Positions 19,008 to 27,311 of a stretch of 64,000 nucleotides of DNA are shown one piece after another. The notes below the pieces were generated by a model that saw only the letters and a program-made list of their open reading frames with translations, was not told the DNA's origin and made no database searches. Both the position numbers and the translations under genes were made by a program. The DNA is from Micromonospora sp. PLK6-60 (GTDB lineage Bacteria > Actinomycetota > Actinomycetes > Mycobacteriales > Micromonosporaceae), in NCBI RefSeq assembly GCF_019890675.1, contig NZ_JAIOAA010000001.1:434001-498000 (forward strand), in the 5' to 3' direction. The number at the start of each line of letters is the position of its first letter. Within the stretch, counting starts at the first letter, position 1.

Positions 19008-20404
19008 CGCCGTACCCCTTCGGCCAGGGAAGCCGGCGACGTCTCGCCGTACTCCCGGTTTCCGACTTTGAGCCAGATGTAGACGGGCACGCCGAGCAGC
19101 AGGCAGAACAGCCCGTAGTAGGCGGCCTGGTACCCGCTGCCGGCCACGGCCCAGAAGCTGAACAGCAGGGCGGTGACCGAGACGAGCAGGTCGCGCAGCA
19201 GATGGCCGGAGCGGGTCCGGCGGCCCTCGGTCAGCAGCCAGTACACCTGGGCGGCGGCGGAGAACAGGTACGGGATGACGGCGGTCAGCACCGACAGCAA
19301 CACCACCGTGGCGAACACCTCGGCGAAGCTGGTGTAGCTCACCACCGTCAACGCCGAGGCCAGGATCGTGCCGGCGACGATCCCGTACGCCGGCACCCCA
19401 CGCCGGCTGTCCCGCGCGAACGGAGCCGGGAACAGCCGATCCCGCGCGGCGGCCTGCGGCATCTCCCCCACGATCAGCGTCCAGCCGACCAGCGCCCCGA
19501 AACCGGACACTATCGCCGCCACCGCGACCGTGTCGCCCGCCCACCGGCCGCCGAAGATCGCGTTGGCCGAGTCGGTGAACGGCGCGGCCGAGGCGACCAG
19601 CGCCTCCTGGCTGACCGTGCCGAACACGGTGACCGTGCCGAGGATGTACACCACGGCGCAGGCGACGGTGCCGAGAACGGTGGCCCGGCCGACGTTGCGC
19701 CGCGGGTTCACCACCCGCCCGGCGGCCACCGAGGCGGTCTCGATGCCGATGTAGGCGAACAAGGCGATGGCCGCCGCGGCACTGACCGCGCCGAAGGCGG
19801 ACCCGCCGCTGGCATTGAACTCGCCGAAGTTGGCGGACTTGACGAACAGCAGCCCGACCGTGGCCATGAACAGCAGTGGGATGAACTTCAGCACGGTGGT
19901 GAGCACCTGCACCACGGACAGGCTCCGGATCCCCGCCAGGTTGATCCCCGCCGGCACCCACAACCCGACCAACGCGATCACCAGCGACCAGCCCCGGGAA
20001 TGGGAGGTGTTCCAGAACACCTCCACGTAGCCGACCCAGGCCACCACGATGGCGGCGTTACCGGCCCAGGCGGTGATCCAGTAGCTCCACGCGTTGACGA
20101 ACCCGGCGAACTCCCCGAACCCGTTGCGCGCGTAGAGATACGGTCCGCCGGAGCCGGGGACGCGCCGGTTCAACGCGCCGAACGTCAGGGCGAGCGCGAC
20201 CGCGCCGACCGTCGCCAGTACGAACGCCACCAACGAGATCGGACCGAAGCCGGCCAGCGCCGACGGCAACGCGAACACACCCGTACCGATGACCGACCCG
20301 ACAACCAGAGCGGTGGCGGTCGGCAGCCCGAAGCGTCGATCGTCGGGCCGGCCACGCGCCGGACTGTCATCGACGACCAGTGACGGTCCTACCGCATTCG
20401 GCAT
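19004..20404 (-). CDS. APC-superfamily amino acid permease (likely arginine/ornithine exchanger)
   Basis: 466 aa with about 12 transmembrane helices. The first helix carries the APC signature [17 protein letters not shown], and the exchange-type loop [24 protein letters not shown] is split here as usual. Leading the arc operon, it most likely exchanges arginine for ornithine, an inference from position. ATG at 20404 has a strong GGAGGAAGG site; the upstream open frame lacks a better start. Confidence 0.87.
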   Translation of the reverse strand: MPNAVGPSLVVDDSPARGRPDDRRFGLPTATALVVGSVIGTGVFALPSALAGFGPISLVAFVLATVGAVALALTFGALNRRVPGSGGPYLYARNGFGEFAGFVNAWSYWITAWAGNAAIVVAWVGYVEVFWNTSHSRGWSLVIALVGLWVPAGINLAGIRSLSVVQVLTTVLKFIPLLFMATVGLLFVKSANFGEFNASGGSAFGAVSAAAAIALFAYIGIETASVAAGRVVNPRRNVGRATVLGTVACAVVYILGTVTVFGTVSQEALVASAAPFTDSANAIFGGRWAGDTVAVAAIVSGFGALVGWTLIVGEMPQAAARDRLFPAPFARDSRRGVPAYGIVAGTILASALTVVSYTSFAEVFATVVLLSVLTAVIPYLFSAAAQVYWLLTEGRRTRSGHLLRDLLVSVTALLFSFWAVAGSGYQAAYYGLFCLLLGVPVYIWLKVGNREYGETSPASLAEGVRR

Positions 20405-20727
20405 GACCTTCCTCCTCACCGAGTGATCTCTTCTGCTCGGTGACGCTAGGAGGGGCCAGTGCAGGACCAGTGGCAAACGAGTGCGCTCAGACCCGTCCCG
20501 CAGAGGTTGCCGGCCGGGCACCGCTCCCGGCTGCGGACGTCGTCGCGGACGCCGGGCGGTCGGCGTGCACACTCCTTCGTCACTGAGACCGCACGAGCCG
20601 CCCATAGCTTCGCAACTGGTCGAAAGTCCGAGCCGGTGGCCGGCACAGCCTGGCACCGGCAGACGTTGATCAAGAAGCCGATCTTCGACAAGGACAACGA
20701 CTCGACGTGAGGGGAGATGAGCAGGCC
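20405..20727. promoter_or_regulatory. Divergent regulatory region of arc operon and STAS gene
   Basis: 323-base gap without a convincing gene. It contains the imperfect 20-base palindrome at 20455-20474, GCCAgTG-N6-CAgTGGC, 51 bases before the permease ATG, which is a candidate operator. The rest, about 20475-20700, has mixed composition (lower GC near 20665-20700) and a TTGATCAAG segment near 20666. No FNR or ArgR consensus could be assigned with confidence. A leftward promoter must lie here. Confidence 0.4.
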
Positions 20728-21063
20728 ATGACGCCATCGTCGGAGCCGGACTGGCAGTTGGAGGTCACCGCGCTGACCCGTTGCCCGGGGGTGCGGCTGC
20801 GCGGCGAGGTGGACCTGTCCACCGTGCCGACGCTGGAACTCGCGCTGGACCTACTCGTCGAGACGGCCGGCGACGTCACCGTCGACCTGCACAAGCTCAC
20901 GTTCATCGACGTGCTCGGGTCGCGAGCTCTCGCCCAGGCTGCGATCCGGCTCTGCGCCACCGGCCGACGCATGCGGCTGCGTGGCGCCAACCCACAGCTG
21001 CGGCGGATGCTGAGCGTGCTGGGGTGGGCCGAGTTGTTCGACTTCCCCCTGGCCGAGGGGTAG
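20728..21063 (+). CDS. STAS-domain protein lacking the usual phosphoserine
   Basis: 111 aa, a single STAS (anti-sigma factor antagonist) domain: GVRLRGEVDLSTVPTLELAL, then VTVDLHKLTFIDVLGSRALAQA. In SpoIIAA/RsbV-type proteins the segment after the conserved Asp is D-S-S-G; here it is D-V-L-G, so the normal phospho-acceptor serine is missing. It may be constitutively active or act in another complex. ATG 20728 is preceded by GGGGAGA; GTG at 20707 is an alternative. Divergent from the arc operon. Confidence 0.82.
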   Translation: MTPSSEPDWQLEVTALTRCPGVRLRGEVDLSTVPTLELALDLLVETAGDVTVDLHKLTFIDVLGSRALAQAAIRLCATGRRMRLRGANPQLRRMLSVLGWAELFDFPLAEG

Positions 21064-21131
21064 TCCGGGGGCCGCCGACGCGGCCTGCCTTCCCACCCAG
21101 CCGTCCGGGCCGAGACCCGGACCGGTCGGGC

Positions 21132-21509
21132 TCAGTGCAGCCGAGACTTCCAATCCTCCGGTACCCGACCACGGGGACCGGGGGCGGGCTGGCTGAGCGG
21201 GCGCGCGTGCGGCTCGGCCAGCTCCGGCCCGTCGGCGTACAACTGGTCGTTGGCGTAGTCCCAGAACCACGACTCGCCCGGTTCGAAGCTCTGCACGACC
21301 GGGTGACCCGTCGCGGCCGCGTGCGCGGTCGCGTGCTGGCCCGGCGAGGAGTCGCAGCAGCCGACATGGCCGCAGGCCGCACAGCGGCGCAGGTGGAACC
21401 ACCACCCACCGGAGGAGTCGCACTCGACGCAGCCCGCTCCGCTGGGTGGAACAGCCGGATTGATCGCCGCGGTCCCGGCCGGCGACTCCGGCGTGGGCTG
21501 GTCATCCAC
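21132..21509 (-). CDS. UBP-type zinc finger protein
   Basis: 125 aa. Cys/His-rich centre: GCVECDSSGGWWFHLRRCAA is followed by CGHVGCCDSSPGQHATAHAAATGHP, the ZnF-UBP fold found in deubiquitinases and in small bacterial proteins. Actinobacterial copies often accompany redox or dehydrogenase genes, but no role is established. GTG at 21509 with GGAGGGAA upstream is chosen. Cytosolic, zinc-binding by inference. Confidence 0.85.
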   Translation of the reverse strand: MDDQPTPESPAGTAAINPAVPPSGAGCVECDSSGGWWFHLRRCAACGHVGCCDSSPGQHATAHAAATGHPVVQSFEPGESWFWDYANDQLYADGPELAEPHARPLSQPAPGPRGRVPEDWKSRLH

Positions 21510-21686
21510 GATGTGTTCCCTCCGACTCGCGGCCGCGGTGCTCGGGCCGGTCCGCCGGGCATCCGCACCCCAGAGCGTACCCATCTTTCCTGCTCGCCGG
21601 CCAAAGCCACTGGATAGGCATTGAATCGGCACTGCTGCCCGGTTCCATGGCGGTATCCGATCTCCCGACTTCAGAGGAGCAGCAGC

Positions 21687-22493
21687 ATGAGATCCAGGAA
21701 CATCCGCCGTATCGCCATGGCCGCGCTGACCGCCGCCGCCGTGGTGACCGGCACCGGACCGGCCGCCCTGGCGGGTGGTGGGCGCCCCGCCAAGCCGACC
21801 GTCGTGCTCATCCACGGCGCCTTCGCCGACTCGAGCGGCTGGAACGGCGTGGTGCGCCGGCTCCAGCACGACGGCTACCCCACCGTCTCGGCCGCCAACC
21901 CGCTGCGCGGTGTCGCCGCCGACGCCGCGTCCGTCAAGGCACTGCTCGACTCCATCGACGGCCCGATCGTGCTGGTCGGCCACTCCTACGGCGGCATGCT
22001 GGCCAGCCGGGCCGCGGCCGGCGACCCGGACGTCAAGGCCCTGGTGTACGTGGCCGCGTTCGCGCCGCTGCCGGGCGAGAGCGCCGGCGACCTGGCCGCG
22101 AAGTTCCCCGGCAGCAGCCTCGGGGAGACGCTGCGCCCGGTGCAGCTGCCCGACGGCAACGAGGATCTGTACGTCGATCCGAAGCTGTTCCCCCAGCAGT
22201 TCGCCGCGGACGTGCCGAAGGCCGAGGCGAAGCTGATGGCCGTCTCCCAACGGCCCATCACCGGGGCCGCGCTGAGCGAGGCCGCGGCGGGGCCGCAGGC
22301 CTGGCAGACGAAACCCAGCTATTTCCTCATCGCCGAGGCGGACCGCAACATCCCGGCCGCCGCGCAACACTTCATGGCCGCGCGTGCGCACGGCACCGCC
22401 CGCAGCGTGCAGGGCGCCTCCCACGCGGTGTTCGTCTCCCAGCCGACGATCACCGCGCAGTTCATCGAGAAGGCAGCGCGCGAGCGCGGCTGA
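21687..22493 (+). CDS. Secreted alpha/beta hydrolase
   Basis: 268 aa. An N-terminal signal peptide (RNIRRIAMAALTAAAVV, cleavage near AALA-GG) precedes an alpha/beta-hydrolase fold: VVLIHGAFADSSGW oxyanion region, nucleophile elbow GHSYGG, and the His in GASHAVF. This resembles the salicylate esterase/HNL-like hydrolases annotated as alpha/beta hydrolases in Streptomyces. ATG 21687 follows GAGGAG. Substrate unknown. A strong hairpin lies downstream at 22512. Confidence 0.87.
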   Translation: MRSRNIRRIAMAALTAAAVVTGTGPAALAGGGRPAKPTVVLIHGAFADSSGWNGVVRRLQHDGYPTVSAANPLRGVAADAASVKALLDSIDGPIVLVGHSYGGMLASRAAAGDPDVKALVYVAAFAPLPGESAGDLAAKFPGSSLGETLRPVQLPDGNEDLYVDPKLFPQQFAADVPKAEAKLMAVSQRPITGAALSEAAAGPQAWQTKPSYFLIAEADRNIPAAAQHFMAARAHGTARSVQGASHAVFVSQPTITAQFIEKAARERG

Positions 22494-22511
22494 CCGGCCA
22501 GGCGGCATCCC

Positions 22512-22542
22512 GCGGGTGGCAGGCGGTTCGCCCGCCACCCGC
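22512..22542 (+). terminator. Terminator after the hydrolase gene
   Basis: GCGGGTGGC (22512-22520) pairs with GCCACCCGC (22534-22542). After one mismatch the stem continues four more pairs around a three-base loop. Sits 19 bases after the hydrolase stop. Confidence 0.7.
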
Positions 22543-22649
22543 TCTCGCCACCGCCCTGACGGATGCCGCCGACGCACGGCACCGCACGCGGGTGAACGGC
22601 GATGTGGTGAATCCGTGGTGACAGCGACTCCTACGAAAGGCAGGCACCG

Positions 22650-22985
22650 ATGCAATCGACCCGGCTCACCGATCTCGCCGAGACACTGCTGGCGGCGGCG
22701 CGTACCGCCCACAGTGGCCGCGGCGCGCACACCCTCTTCGGTGGTCACGAGCACCAACTGCGGCAGACGGTGATCGCGCTGGTCGCGGGCCGTGAGCTCG
22801 GCGAGCACAACGCTCCGGCCGAGGCGACGCTGCAGGTCCTCCAGGGTCGTGCCCGCCTGACCACGGCGTCGGAGACCTGGGAGGGGACCGCCGGTGAGCA
22901 TGTCGTCATCGGCCCGGACCGGCACAGCGTGACGGCCCTGGCGGACACGGTGGTGCTGCTGACCGTGGTTACAGCCCACAGCTGA
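22650..22985 (+). CDS. Small cupin-domain protein
   Basis: 111 aa beta-barrel cupin: GRELGEHNAPAEATLQVLQG and GEHVVIGPDRHSV match the two cupin motifs, with the His/Glu metal ligands partly conserved (H in GEHN, H in DRHS). Similar small cupins sense or bind small molecules; function here unknown. ATG follows GAAAGGCAGG. Separate unit from the hydrolase because of the intervening terminator. Confidence 0.75.
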   Translation: MQSTRLTDLAETLLAAARTAHSGRGAHTLFGGHEHQLRQTVIALVAGRELGEHNAPAEATLQVLQGRARLTTASETWEGTAGEHVVIGPDRHSVTALADTVVLLTVVTAHS

Positions 22986-23079
22986 TCCCAGCGACACCAT
23001 TCATTGTCATCCTCGGGCGAACCAGGCGGGCCGGCCCTTGATCTTCGTGCGGCAACTGGTCCTCATGGCGCCGGTGCTG

Positions 23080-23919
23080 CTACCGGCCCGTCATGAGGCC
23101 GATGGCCCAGATAGCGGCGAGGGCGGCCACGCCGACCAGTCCGGTCCACAGCGCGCACCCCATCCCGTACGTGCGGTCTCCGGCCAACTCCCGCTCGGTC
23201 TCCGTGGGCTCCCGGCTCTGCACGAGGTAGCGGCCGGTGCTGGGCAGGGTGAGCGCGGCGACTCCGCTGTCGAGGACCGCGGGCTTGCCGATCACGTGCA
23301 GCGCGACGCCGGCGGGCACGATCTGTTCCATCACCCGCACCCGCTCCACGCGCCGGGCCGCGTCCGCCGGGACCAGTCCCCGGTCGACGACCTGCTGGAG
23401 CCACCGTCCGTTGCGACGGTGGCTGGTGGTCTCCTCGTCGACGACGGTCCGCACCGGTGTGGGGCCGGCGTGCGCCACCGGCAGCCGGGTTTGTGCCAGC
23501 ACCGACAGCCGAGGGTTGTAGGTGGACGCCTGAAGGATCTCGGCCGAGACGGCGACGGTGCCGGTGTTGTCGGCCACCCCGAACGGATCCCCCGCAGACT
23601 GTTCCCACAGGACGGCCGTCCGGGTGAGGCCCGGGTCGCCGACGTCGTCGATCGCGCACACCGTCGTGCGGAACCACACGGCCTCGGCACCGGACAGCGG
23701 CGCGGTGACCAGCCCGTCGCGACCCGGCACGGTCTGGCCGTACACGGCGAGGCGCTGGGGCAGTCTGGCTCCGGGGCGCAGCGCGGCGCACGGGGTAACG
23801 GCGTGCCGGCGGACCCACCGGTGCTGGCGGCCGTTCGACACGGCCAGGGCCAGCAGGACCGGCGCCAGCATCAGCGTTCCGAATCCCAGGATCGCGAGGG
23901 CGACCGTCAGGAAGCTCAC
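23080..23919 (-). CDS. GIDE-like (BAM domain) membrane protein
   Basis: 279 aa with one transmembrane helix at each end (residues about 3-27 and 252-275). The soluble middle resembles the GIDE/BAM domain of the mitochondrial E3 ligase MUL1 (GPLSGAEAVWFRTTV-type segment, here PLSGAEAVWFRTTV), but no RING finger follows. Bacterial members are uncharacterised. GTG 23919 is preferred because it places the first helix at the N-terminus; no clear ribosome site is visible, and a longer Arg-rich start at 24036 is possible. Confidence 0.7.
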   Translation of the reverse strand: MSFLTVALAILGFGTLMLAPVLLALAVSNGRQHRWVRRHAVTPCAALRPGARLPQRLAVYGQTVPGRDGLVTAPLSGAEAVWFRTTVCAIDDVGDPGLTRTAVLWEQSAGDPFGVADNTGTVAVSAEILQASTYNPRLSVLAQTRLPVAHAGPTPVRTVVDEETTSHRRNGRWLQQVVDRGLVPADAARRVERVRVMEQIVPAGVALHVIGKPAVLDSGVAALTLPSTGRYLVQSREPTETERELAGDRTYGMGCALWTGLVGVAALAAIWAIGLMTGR

Positions 23920-24011
23920 AGCGTGAGGGTAGGTGTCGGTCGCCAGTGTCCTGGTCGTCCGCTCGCCGGAGCGACCGCGGCCGCGTGCGGCGCTGCCCGG
24001 ACGGCCGCGCG

Positions 24012-24066
24012 GGTGGGCCGGCCCCGTCGATCGCACGGCAGGTGCCGTCGCCGGGGCCGGCCCACC
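24012..24066 (-). terminator. Terminator of the ArsR/SRPBCC operon
   Basis: Perfect 15-bp inverted repeat (24012-24026 with 24052-24066); the loop itself contains a perfect 6-bp hairpin (ACGGCA/TGCCGT). Lies about 20 bases past the stop of the last operon gene. Confidence 0.75.
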
Positions 24067-24084
24067 GCAGCGGGCGTCGCCGGG

Positions 24085-24528
24085 TCAGTGCCAGTCGCTG
24101 ACCCGCACGTCGCGCGGATCGGGCGCGCCCTGTCCCGTCTCCAGGAGTTGCTTGAGGCTCAGCAGGTAGACCGCCCACTTGGTGCTGCAGTGGTGCATGA
24201 ACTCCACCGGCTCACGCCAGCCCTCGTGGGCGAACAGCACGATCGTCCAGTCGCCGTCTCGGCGGAGGTCCCACCGTACGGTGGTGCCGATCCACTCCGG
24301 CGGCCCGTCCACGACCTCCCAGCGGACGTGGCGGCCGGGGTCGAGTGCGATGACCTTCATGTCGAATCCGCCGGGACCGAACCGGAACTCGATCACCCCG
24401 TCGAGGTCGGTCTCGCCGGCGGTCTTCTCGGTCCACCAGCCGGACAGCCCGTCCAGGGTGGTGAGGGCCTCGTACACCTGCTCGGGCGAGGACCGCTCGA
24501 CGCCGATGCGGTGCAGGATGTCTGCCAT
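24085..24528 (-). CDS. SRPBCC (AHSA1/START-like) domain protein
   Basis: 147 aa helix-grip fold. Opening VERSSPEQVYEALTTLDGLSGWW and the later HEGWREPVEFMHHCSTKWA are typical of the AHSA1-like SRPBCC family. Such proteins bind hydrophobic ligands and are often paired with ArsR repressors. Third gene of a leftward operon, 12 bases after the ArsR gene. Ligand unknown. Confidence 0.82.
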   Translation of the reverse strand: MADILHRIGVERSSPEQVYEALTTLDGLSGWWTEKTAGETDLDGVIEFRFGPGGFDMKVIALDPGRHVRWEVVDGPPEWIGTTVRWDLRRDGDWTIVLFAHEGWREPVEFMHHCSTKWAVYLLSLKQLLETGQGAPDPRDVRVSDWH

Positions 24529-24540
24529 CTCGTGTCCTTC

Positions 24541-24903
24541 CTACTGCTGCTGGTCGGTGTCGTTCGTCGCGTCCTTGCCGCGTTGGATCGTCTCGGCGAT
24601 GCGCTTGATCCGCCGCAGGCGGGAGTCCCAGGCGGCGCCGACGTCGGCGAGCTGGGCGACGGCGCGGGCGAGGCGGGCCTCGTCGACCCGGAACTGCTTC
24701 TCCCGGCCGGCGGTGGTGGCGCGCACCAGGCCGACCCGGTCGAGCACGGCGAGGTGCTTCGCCACCGCCTGACGGGTCACCGGCAGGTGCCCGCTGAGGC
24801 TGGTCGCCGTCCCCGCGCCCTGGCTGAGCAGCAGGTCGAGCATCCGCCGCCGGGTCGGGTCGCCGACGGCCGACCAGAGGTCGTCGTCCACCAGCACGCT
24901 CAC
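24541..24903 (-). CDS. ArsR-family repressor (helix-turn-helix)
   Basis: 120 aa winged helix: DLWSAVGDPTRRRMLDLLL, then HLPVTRQAVAKHLAVLDRVG recognition region and a wing. No Cys metal site (no CxC), so it probably senses a non-metal signal, as in ArsR proteins paired with SRPBCC genes. GTG at 24903 overlaps the upstream SRPBCC stop (GTGA). Likely autoregulates through the palindromes at 25376 and 25421. Confidence 0.87.
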   Translation of the reverse strand: MSVLVDDDLWSAVGDPTRRRMLDLLLSQGAGTATSLSGHLPVTRQAVAKHLAVLDRVGLVRATTAGREKQFRVDEARLARAVAQLADVGAAWDSRLRRIKRIAETIQRGKDATNDTDQQQ

Positions 24904-25361
24904 GCGCCCGCTCCCACCTTCGCCGCGTACGGCGGAAGCTGCGGCAGGTAGCGGTCCCAGCCGGAGACGTGGTCGGCGTGCTCGGCGGCGACCTTCGCCT
25001 CGTCCCAGCCGCGCTCGCGGAAGCCGCTCTCGGTCATCCGCAGCAGCGTCCCGGCCCCGGCCGGTTCGAGTTCGAAGACGACCAGGAACGAGTTGCCCGG
25101 CCCGGGGACCTGCCCCTCCTCGTGGGTCCAGCGGAAGGAGAACAGCCGCGGCGGCACGGCGTCGACGACCTGGAACTGCACCCAGACGCCGCCCTGCGCG
25201 GGGTCCCCGAAGCCGATCCGGCCCGCTCCCCCGGGCACGGCCGGATACTCCGCCTCGTCCGGCCACCACTCCCGCAGGTGCTCAGGACTGCTCACCACGT
25301 CGAAGACCACCTCGGGTGAGGCGTCGATGTGCAGCTCCCGCTCGATCGTGCCGTACTCCAT
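24900..25361 (-). CDS. SRPBCC (AHSA1/START-like) domain protein
   Basis: 153 aa: TIERELHIDASPEVVFDVVSSP, then SFRWTHEEGQVP and a C-terminal amphipathic helix ending at VSGWDRYLPQL. First gene of the SRPBCC-ArsR-SRPBCC operon; paralogous family to 24085 but divergent. ATG at 25361 follows GGAAGGTGG; a longer frame begins inside the operator and is rejected for that reason. Confidence 0.83.
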   Translation of the reverse strand: MEYGTIERELHIDASPEVVFDVVSSPEHLREWWPDEAEYPAVPGGAGRIGFGDPAQGGVWVQFQVVDAVPPRLFSFRWTHEEGQVPGPGNSFLVVFELEPAGAGTLLRMTESGFRERGWDEAKVAAEHADHVSGWDRYLPQLPPYAAKVGAGA

Positions 25362-25375
25362 GACCGCCACCTTCC

Positions 25376-25435
25376 GCAACGTTTGGTTGCGCATCACGCT
25401 AGCCGGCGGGAGCGTCATGCGCAACCTTTAGTTGC
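25376..25435 (-). promoter_or_regulatory. ArsR operator pair and promoter
   Basis: Two 15-base palindromes of form GCAAC-N5-GTTGC lie at 25376-25390 and 25421-25435, 45 bases apart. Between them on the minus strand is a good promoter: -35 TTGCGC, 17-base spacer, -10 TAGCGT. The two palindromes also sit in a larger inverted repeat (25385-25400 with 25411-25426, one mismatch). One copy covers the -35, the other the start site: classic repressor layout. Confidence 0.75.
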
Positions 25436-25562
25436 ATGATGTCGCGGCGGGCGGGCGTTCGCCGGGCTTGGGGCGGCCGACGAGCCGTGCGCTGGTGATG
25501 AGTTGTCGGGCCGGCACCCGTCACATCTTCGACGGGACACGACGAGGCGGAAGGATGGCGTG

Positions 25563-26561
25563 ATGGGTGGGCACACGAGGCTGGCGGAGGTGGGCGTGAA
25601 CGGGCTGGGCGAGGTCGACGAACCGGCCTTCTCGGGGTTGGCGCAGCGGCACCGGCGGGAGCTGCACGTGCACTGCTACCGGATGCTCGGGTCGTTCGAG
25701 GACGCCGAGGACACCGTGCAGGAGACGTTCCTGCGGGCCTGGCGGCGGCGGGAGACCTTCCAGGGGCGGTCGACGTTCCGGGCCTGGCTGTACCGGATCG
25801 CCACCAACGCCTGCCTGGACCTGCTCGCCAAGTGCCGACCCGAGCCCGCGACGGGCGGTGAGGCGCGGTGGCTGCAGCCCTACCCGGACCGGCTGCTCGA
25901 CGAGCTGCCCGCGGCCGACGCGGACGAACCGGAGACCGTCGCCGTCGCGCGAGAGACGATCGAGCTGGCGTACCTGGTCGCGGTGCAGCACCTCGCGCCG
26001 CGCCCCCGGGCCGTGCTGATCCTGCGCGACGTGCTCGGCTGGCCGGCGAAGGACGTCGCGGAACTGCTCGGGGACTCCGTCAACTCCGTGAACAGCGCGC
26101 TGCAACGGGCCCGCGCCGGCATGCGGGAGCACCTGCCCGCCGAGCGGCAGGACTGGACCGGCGGCGAGGAGGACGCCGAGACCCGCGAGCTGGTGCGCCG
26201 CTTCACCGACGCCAGCGTCGCCACGGACATCCCGGCGCTCACCGCGCTGCTGCGCGACGACGTCCGGTGCTCGATGCCGCCCACCCCGGGCCTGTACCTC
26301 GGCCGCGACGCGGTGGTGAAGAACTGGGTCGAGGACGGCTTCGCGGGTATGACGGGTCTGCGCGCCGTGCCCACCGCCGTGAACCGGCAGCCCGCCGTCG
26401 CCTTCTATCACTGGCGCGCGCGGGAGGGCGCGTACCTGCCGCTGACCATCGACGTCCTGCGGATCACCGGCGGGGCGATCACCGAGATCGTCACGTTCCA
26501 CGACGACCAGTTCCCGCGGCTGGGGCTGCCGGAGCGCCTGCCGGCCGACGGCACGGAGTAG
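25563..26561 (+). CDS. RNA polymerase ECF sigma factor, SigG type (ECF41/56-like with SnoaL domain)
   Basis: 332 aa. Sigma region 2 (HCYRMLGSFEDAEDTVQETFLRAW split across about residues 32-55), region 4 (LPPRAVLILRDVLGW-like: PRPRAVLILRDVLGWPAKDV) and a C-terminal SnoaL-like domain (about 210-325) as in mycobacterial SigG. Such factors are regulated by their C-terminal domain, not by a classical anti-sigma. ATG 25563 follows GGAAGG; GTG-type longer start at 25503 is less likely. Followed after five bases by a cupin-like frame. Confidence 0.9.
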   Translation: MGGHTRLAEVGVNGLGEVDEPAFSGLAQRHRRELHVHCYRMLGSFEDAEDTVQETFLRAWRRRETFQGRSTFRAWLYRIATNACLDLLAKCRPEPATGGEARWLQPYPDRLLDELPAADADEPETVAVARETIELAYLVAVQHLAPRPRAVLILRDVLGWPAKDVAELLGDSVNSVNSALQRARAGMREHLPAERQDWTGGEEDAETRELVRRFTDASVATDIPALTALLRDDVRCSMPPTPGLYLGRDAVVKNWVEDGFAGMTGLRAVPTAVNRQPAVAFYHWRAREGAYLPLTIDVLRITGGAITEIVTFHDDQFPRLGLPERLPADGTE

Positions 26562-26566
26562 TCCCG

Positions 26567-27283
26567 GTGCGGACGCTCACGCTGCGCGCAGGCGCGCGCG
26601 TGGCGGTGGTCGCGGCGCAGTGGCGCGACGCGTTCGGCGTCGTCACCCGCGGGCGGGTGCAACTGGAACTGCGCGGCGGCGAGCCGGGGCCGGTCCTCGA
26701 CCGCGACGCCGGGTTCTGGCTGCGCGGCACCGGCGTCCGCGCCCTGCGCAATCCCGCCCGCCGCACGGCGACGGTACGCATCGTCACGCCCAGGGCCGTC
26801 ACCTGCCCGGGTCACCGAATCATGGAGGAAGACATGGACAGCATGCACGACACCGCAGTCGTCGCGGGCCCGGCGCCGGGCCAGCCCAGCCGCCGATTCC
26901 GCCGGCTCGCCGGCACCGGCCTCCTCGCCACGCTCGCGGCGATGGCGGCCACCACCCTCGCCGCCGCGCTCGCCCGGGCCGTCGGCGTCGACTTCGCGAT
27001 CCCCGAGGGCGGCGAGACGATCCCGTTGGGCGGATTCGCCGTGGTGACCGGCTTCTTCTCGGTCGTCGGCGTCGTCATCGCCGGCGCTCTGCTGCGGTGG
27101 AGCGCCCGCCCCGCCGAGCGTTTCGTGTGGACGGCGGTGGCGCTGACCGCGCTCTCGATGGTCCCGCCCCTGCTCTCCGGGGCGAACACCGCCACCGTCG
27201 CCGCCCTCCTCGGGCTGCACCTCGTCCCCGCGGCGGTGCTGATCCCCACCCTGGCACGGAGCCTGCGCACCCGGGCCGGTTGA
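26567..27283 (+). CDS. Cupin-like/DUF6069 reading-frame fusion
   Basis: 238 aa if read from GTG 26567. Residues 1 to about 80 are a beta-rich cupin-like module (TLTLRAGARVAVVAAQWRDA) with coding-type third positions. A Pro/Arg stretch follows, then METs at 26822, 26834 and 26843, and a four-helix membrane protein of the DUF6069 type (about 142 aa). GGAGGAAG at 26824-26831 sits five bases before ATG 26834, so the membrane protein (149 aa) could be made alone. No stop separates the parts. Either a true fusion, or two genes whose separating stop was lost. Downstream of and probably cotranscribed with the SigG-type gene. Confidence 0.65.
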   Translation: MRTLTLRAGARVAVVAAQWRDAFGVVTRGRVQLELRGGEPGPVLDRDAGFWLRGTGVRALRNPARRTATVRIVTPRAVTCPGHRIMEEDMDSMHDTAVVAGPAPGQPSRRFRRLAGTGLLATLAAMAATTLAAALARAVGVDFAIPEGGETIPLGGFAVVTGFFSVVGVVIAGALLRWSARPAERFVWTAVALTALSMVPPLLSGANTATVAALLGLHLVPAAVLIPTLARSLRTRAG

Positions 27284-27311
27284 CGGATGTCCGTCGGCCG
27301 GGCCGGAGCGG

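Noticed and set aside
20459-20710. Small frame in the arc promoter gap (83 codons)
   Set aside because: Codon third positions do not look coding, there is no ribosome site, and no homology pattern is seen.
23063-24178. Long minus-strand open frame overlapping the GIDE-like gene
   Set aside because: Arg/Pro-rich composition typical of shadow frames in high-GC DNA; the alternative frame has coherent membrane helices and a recognisable domain.
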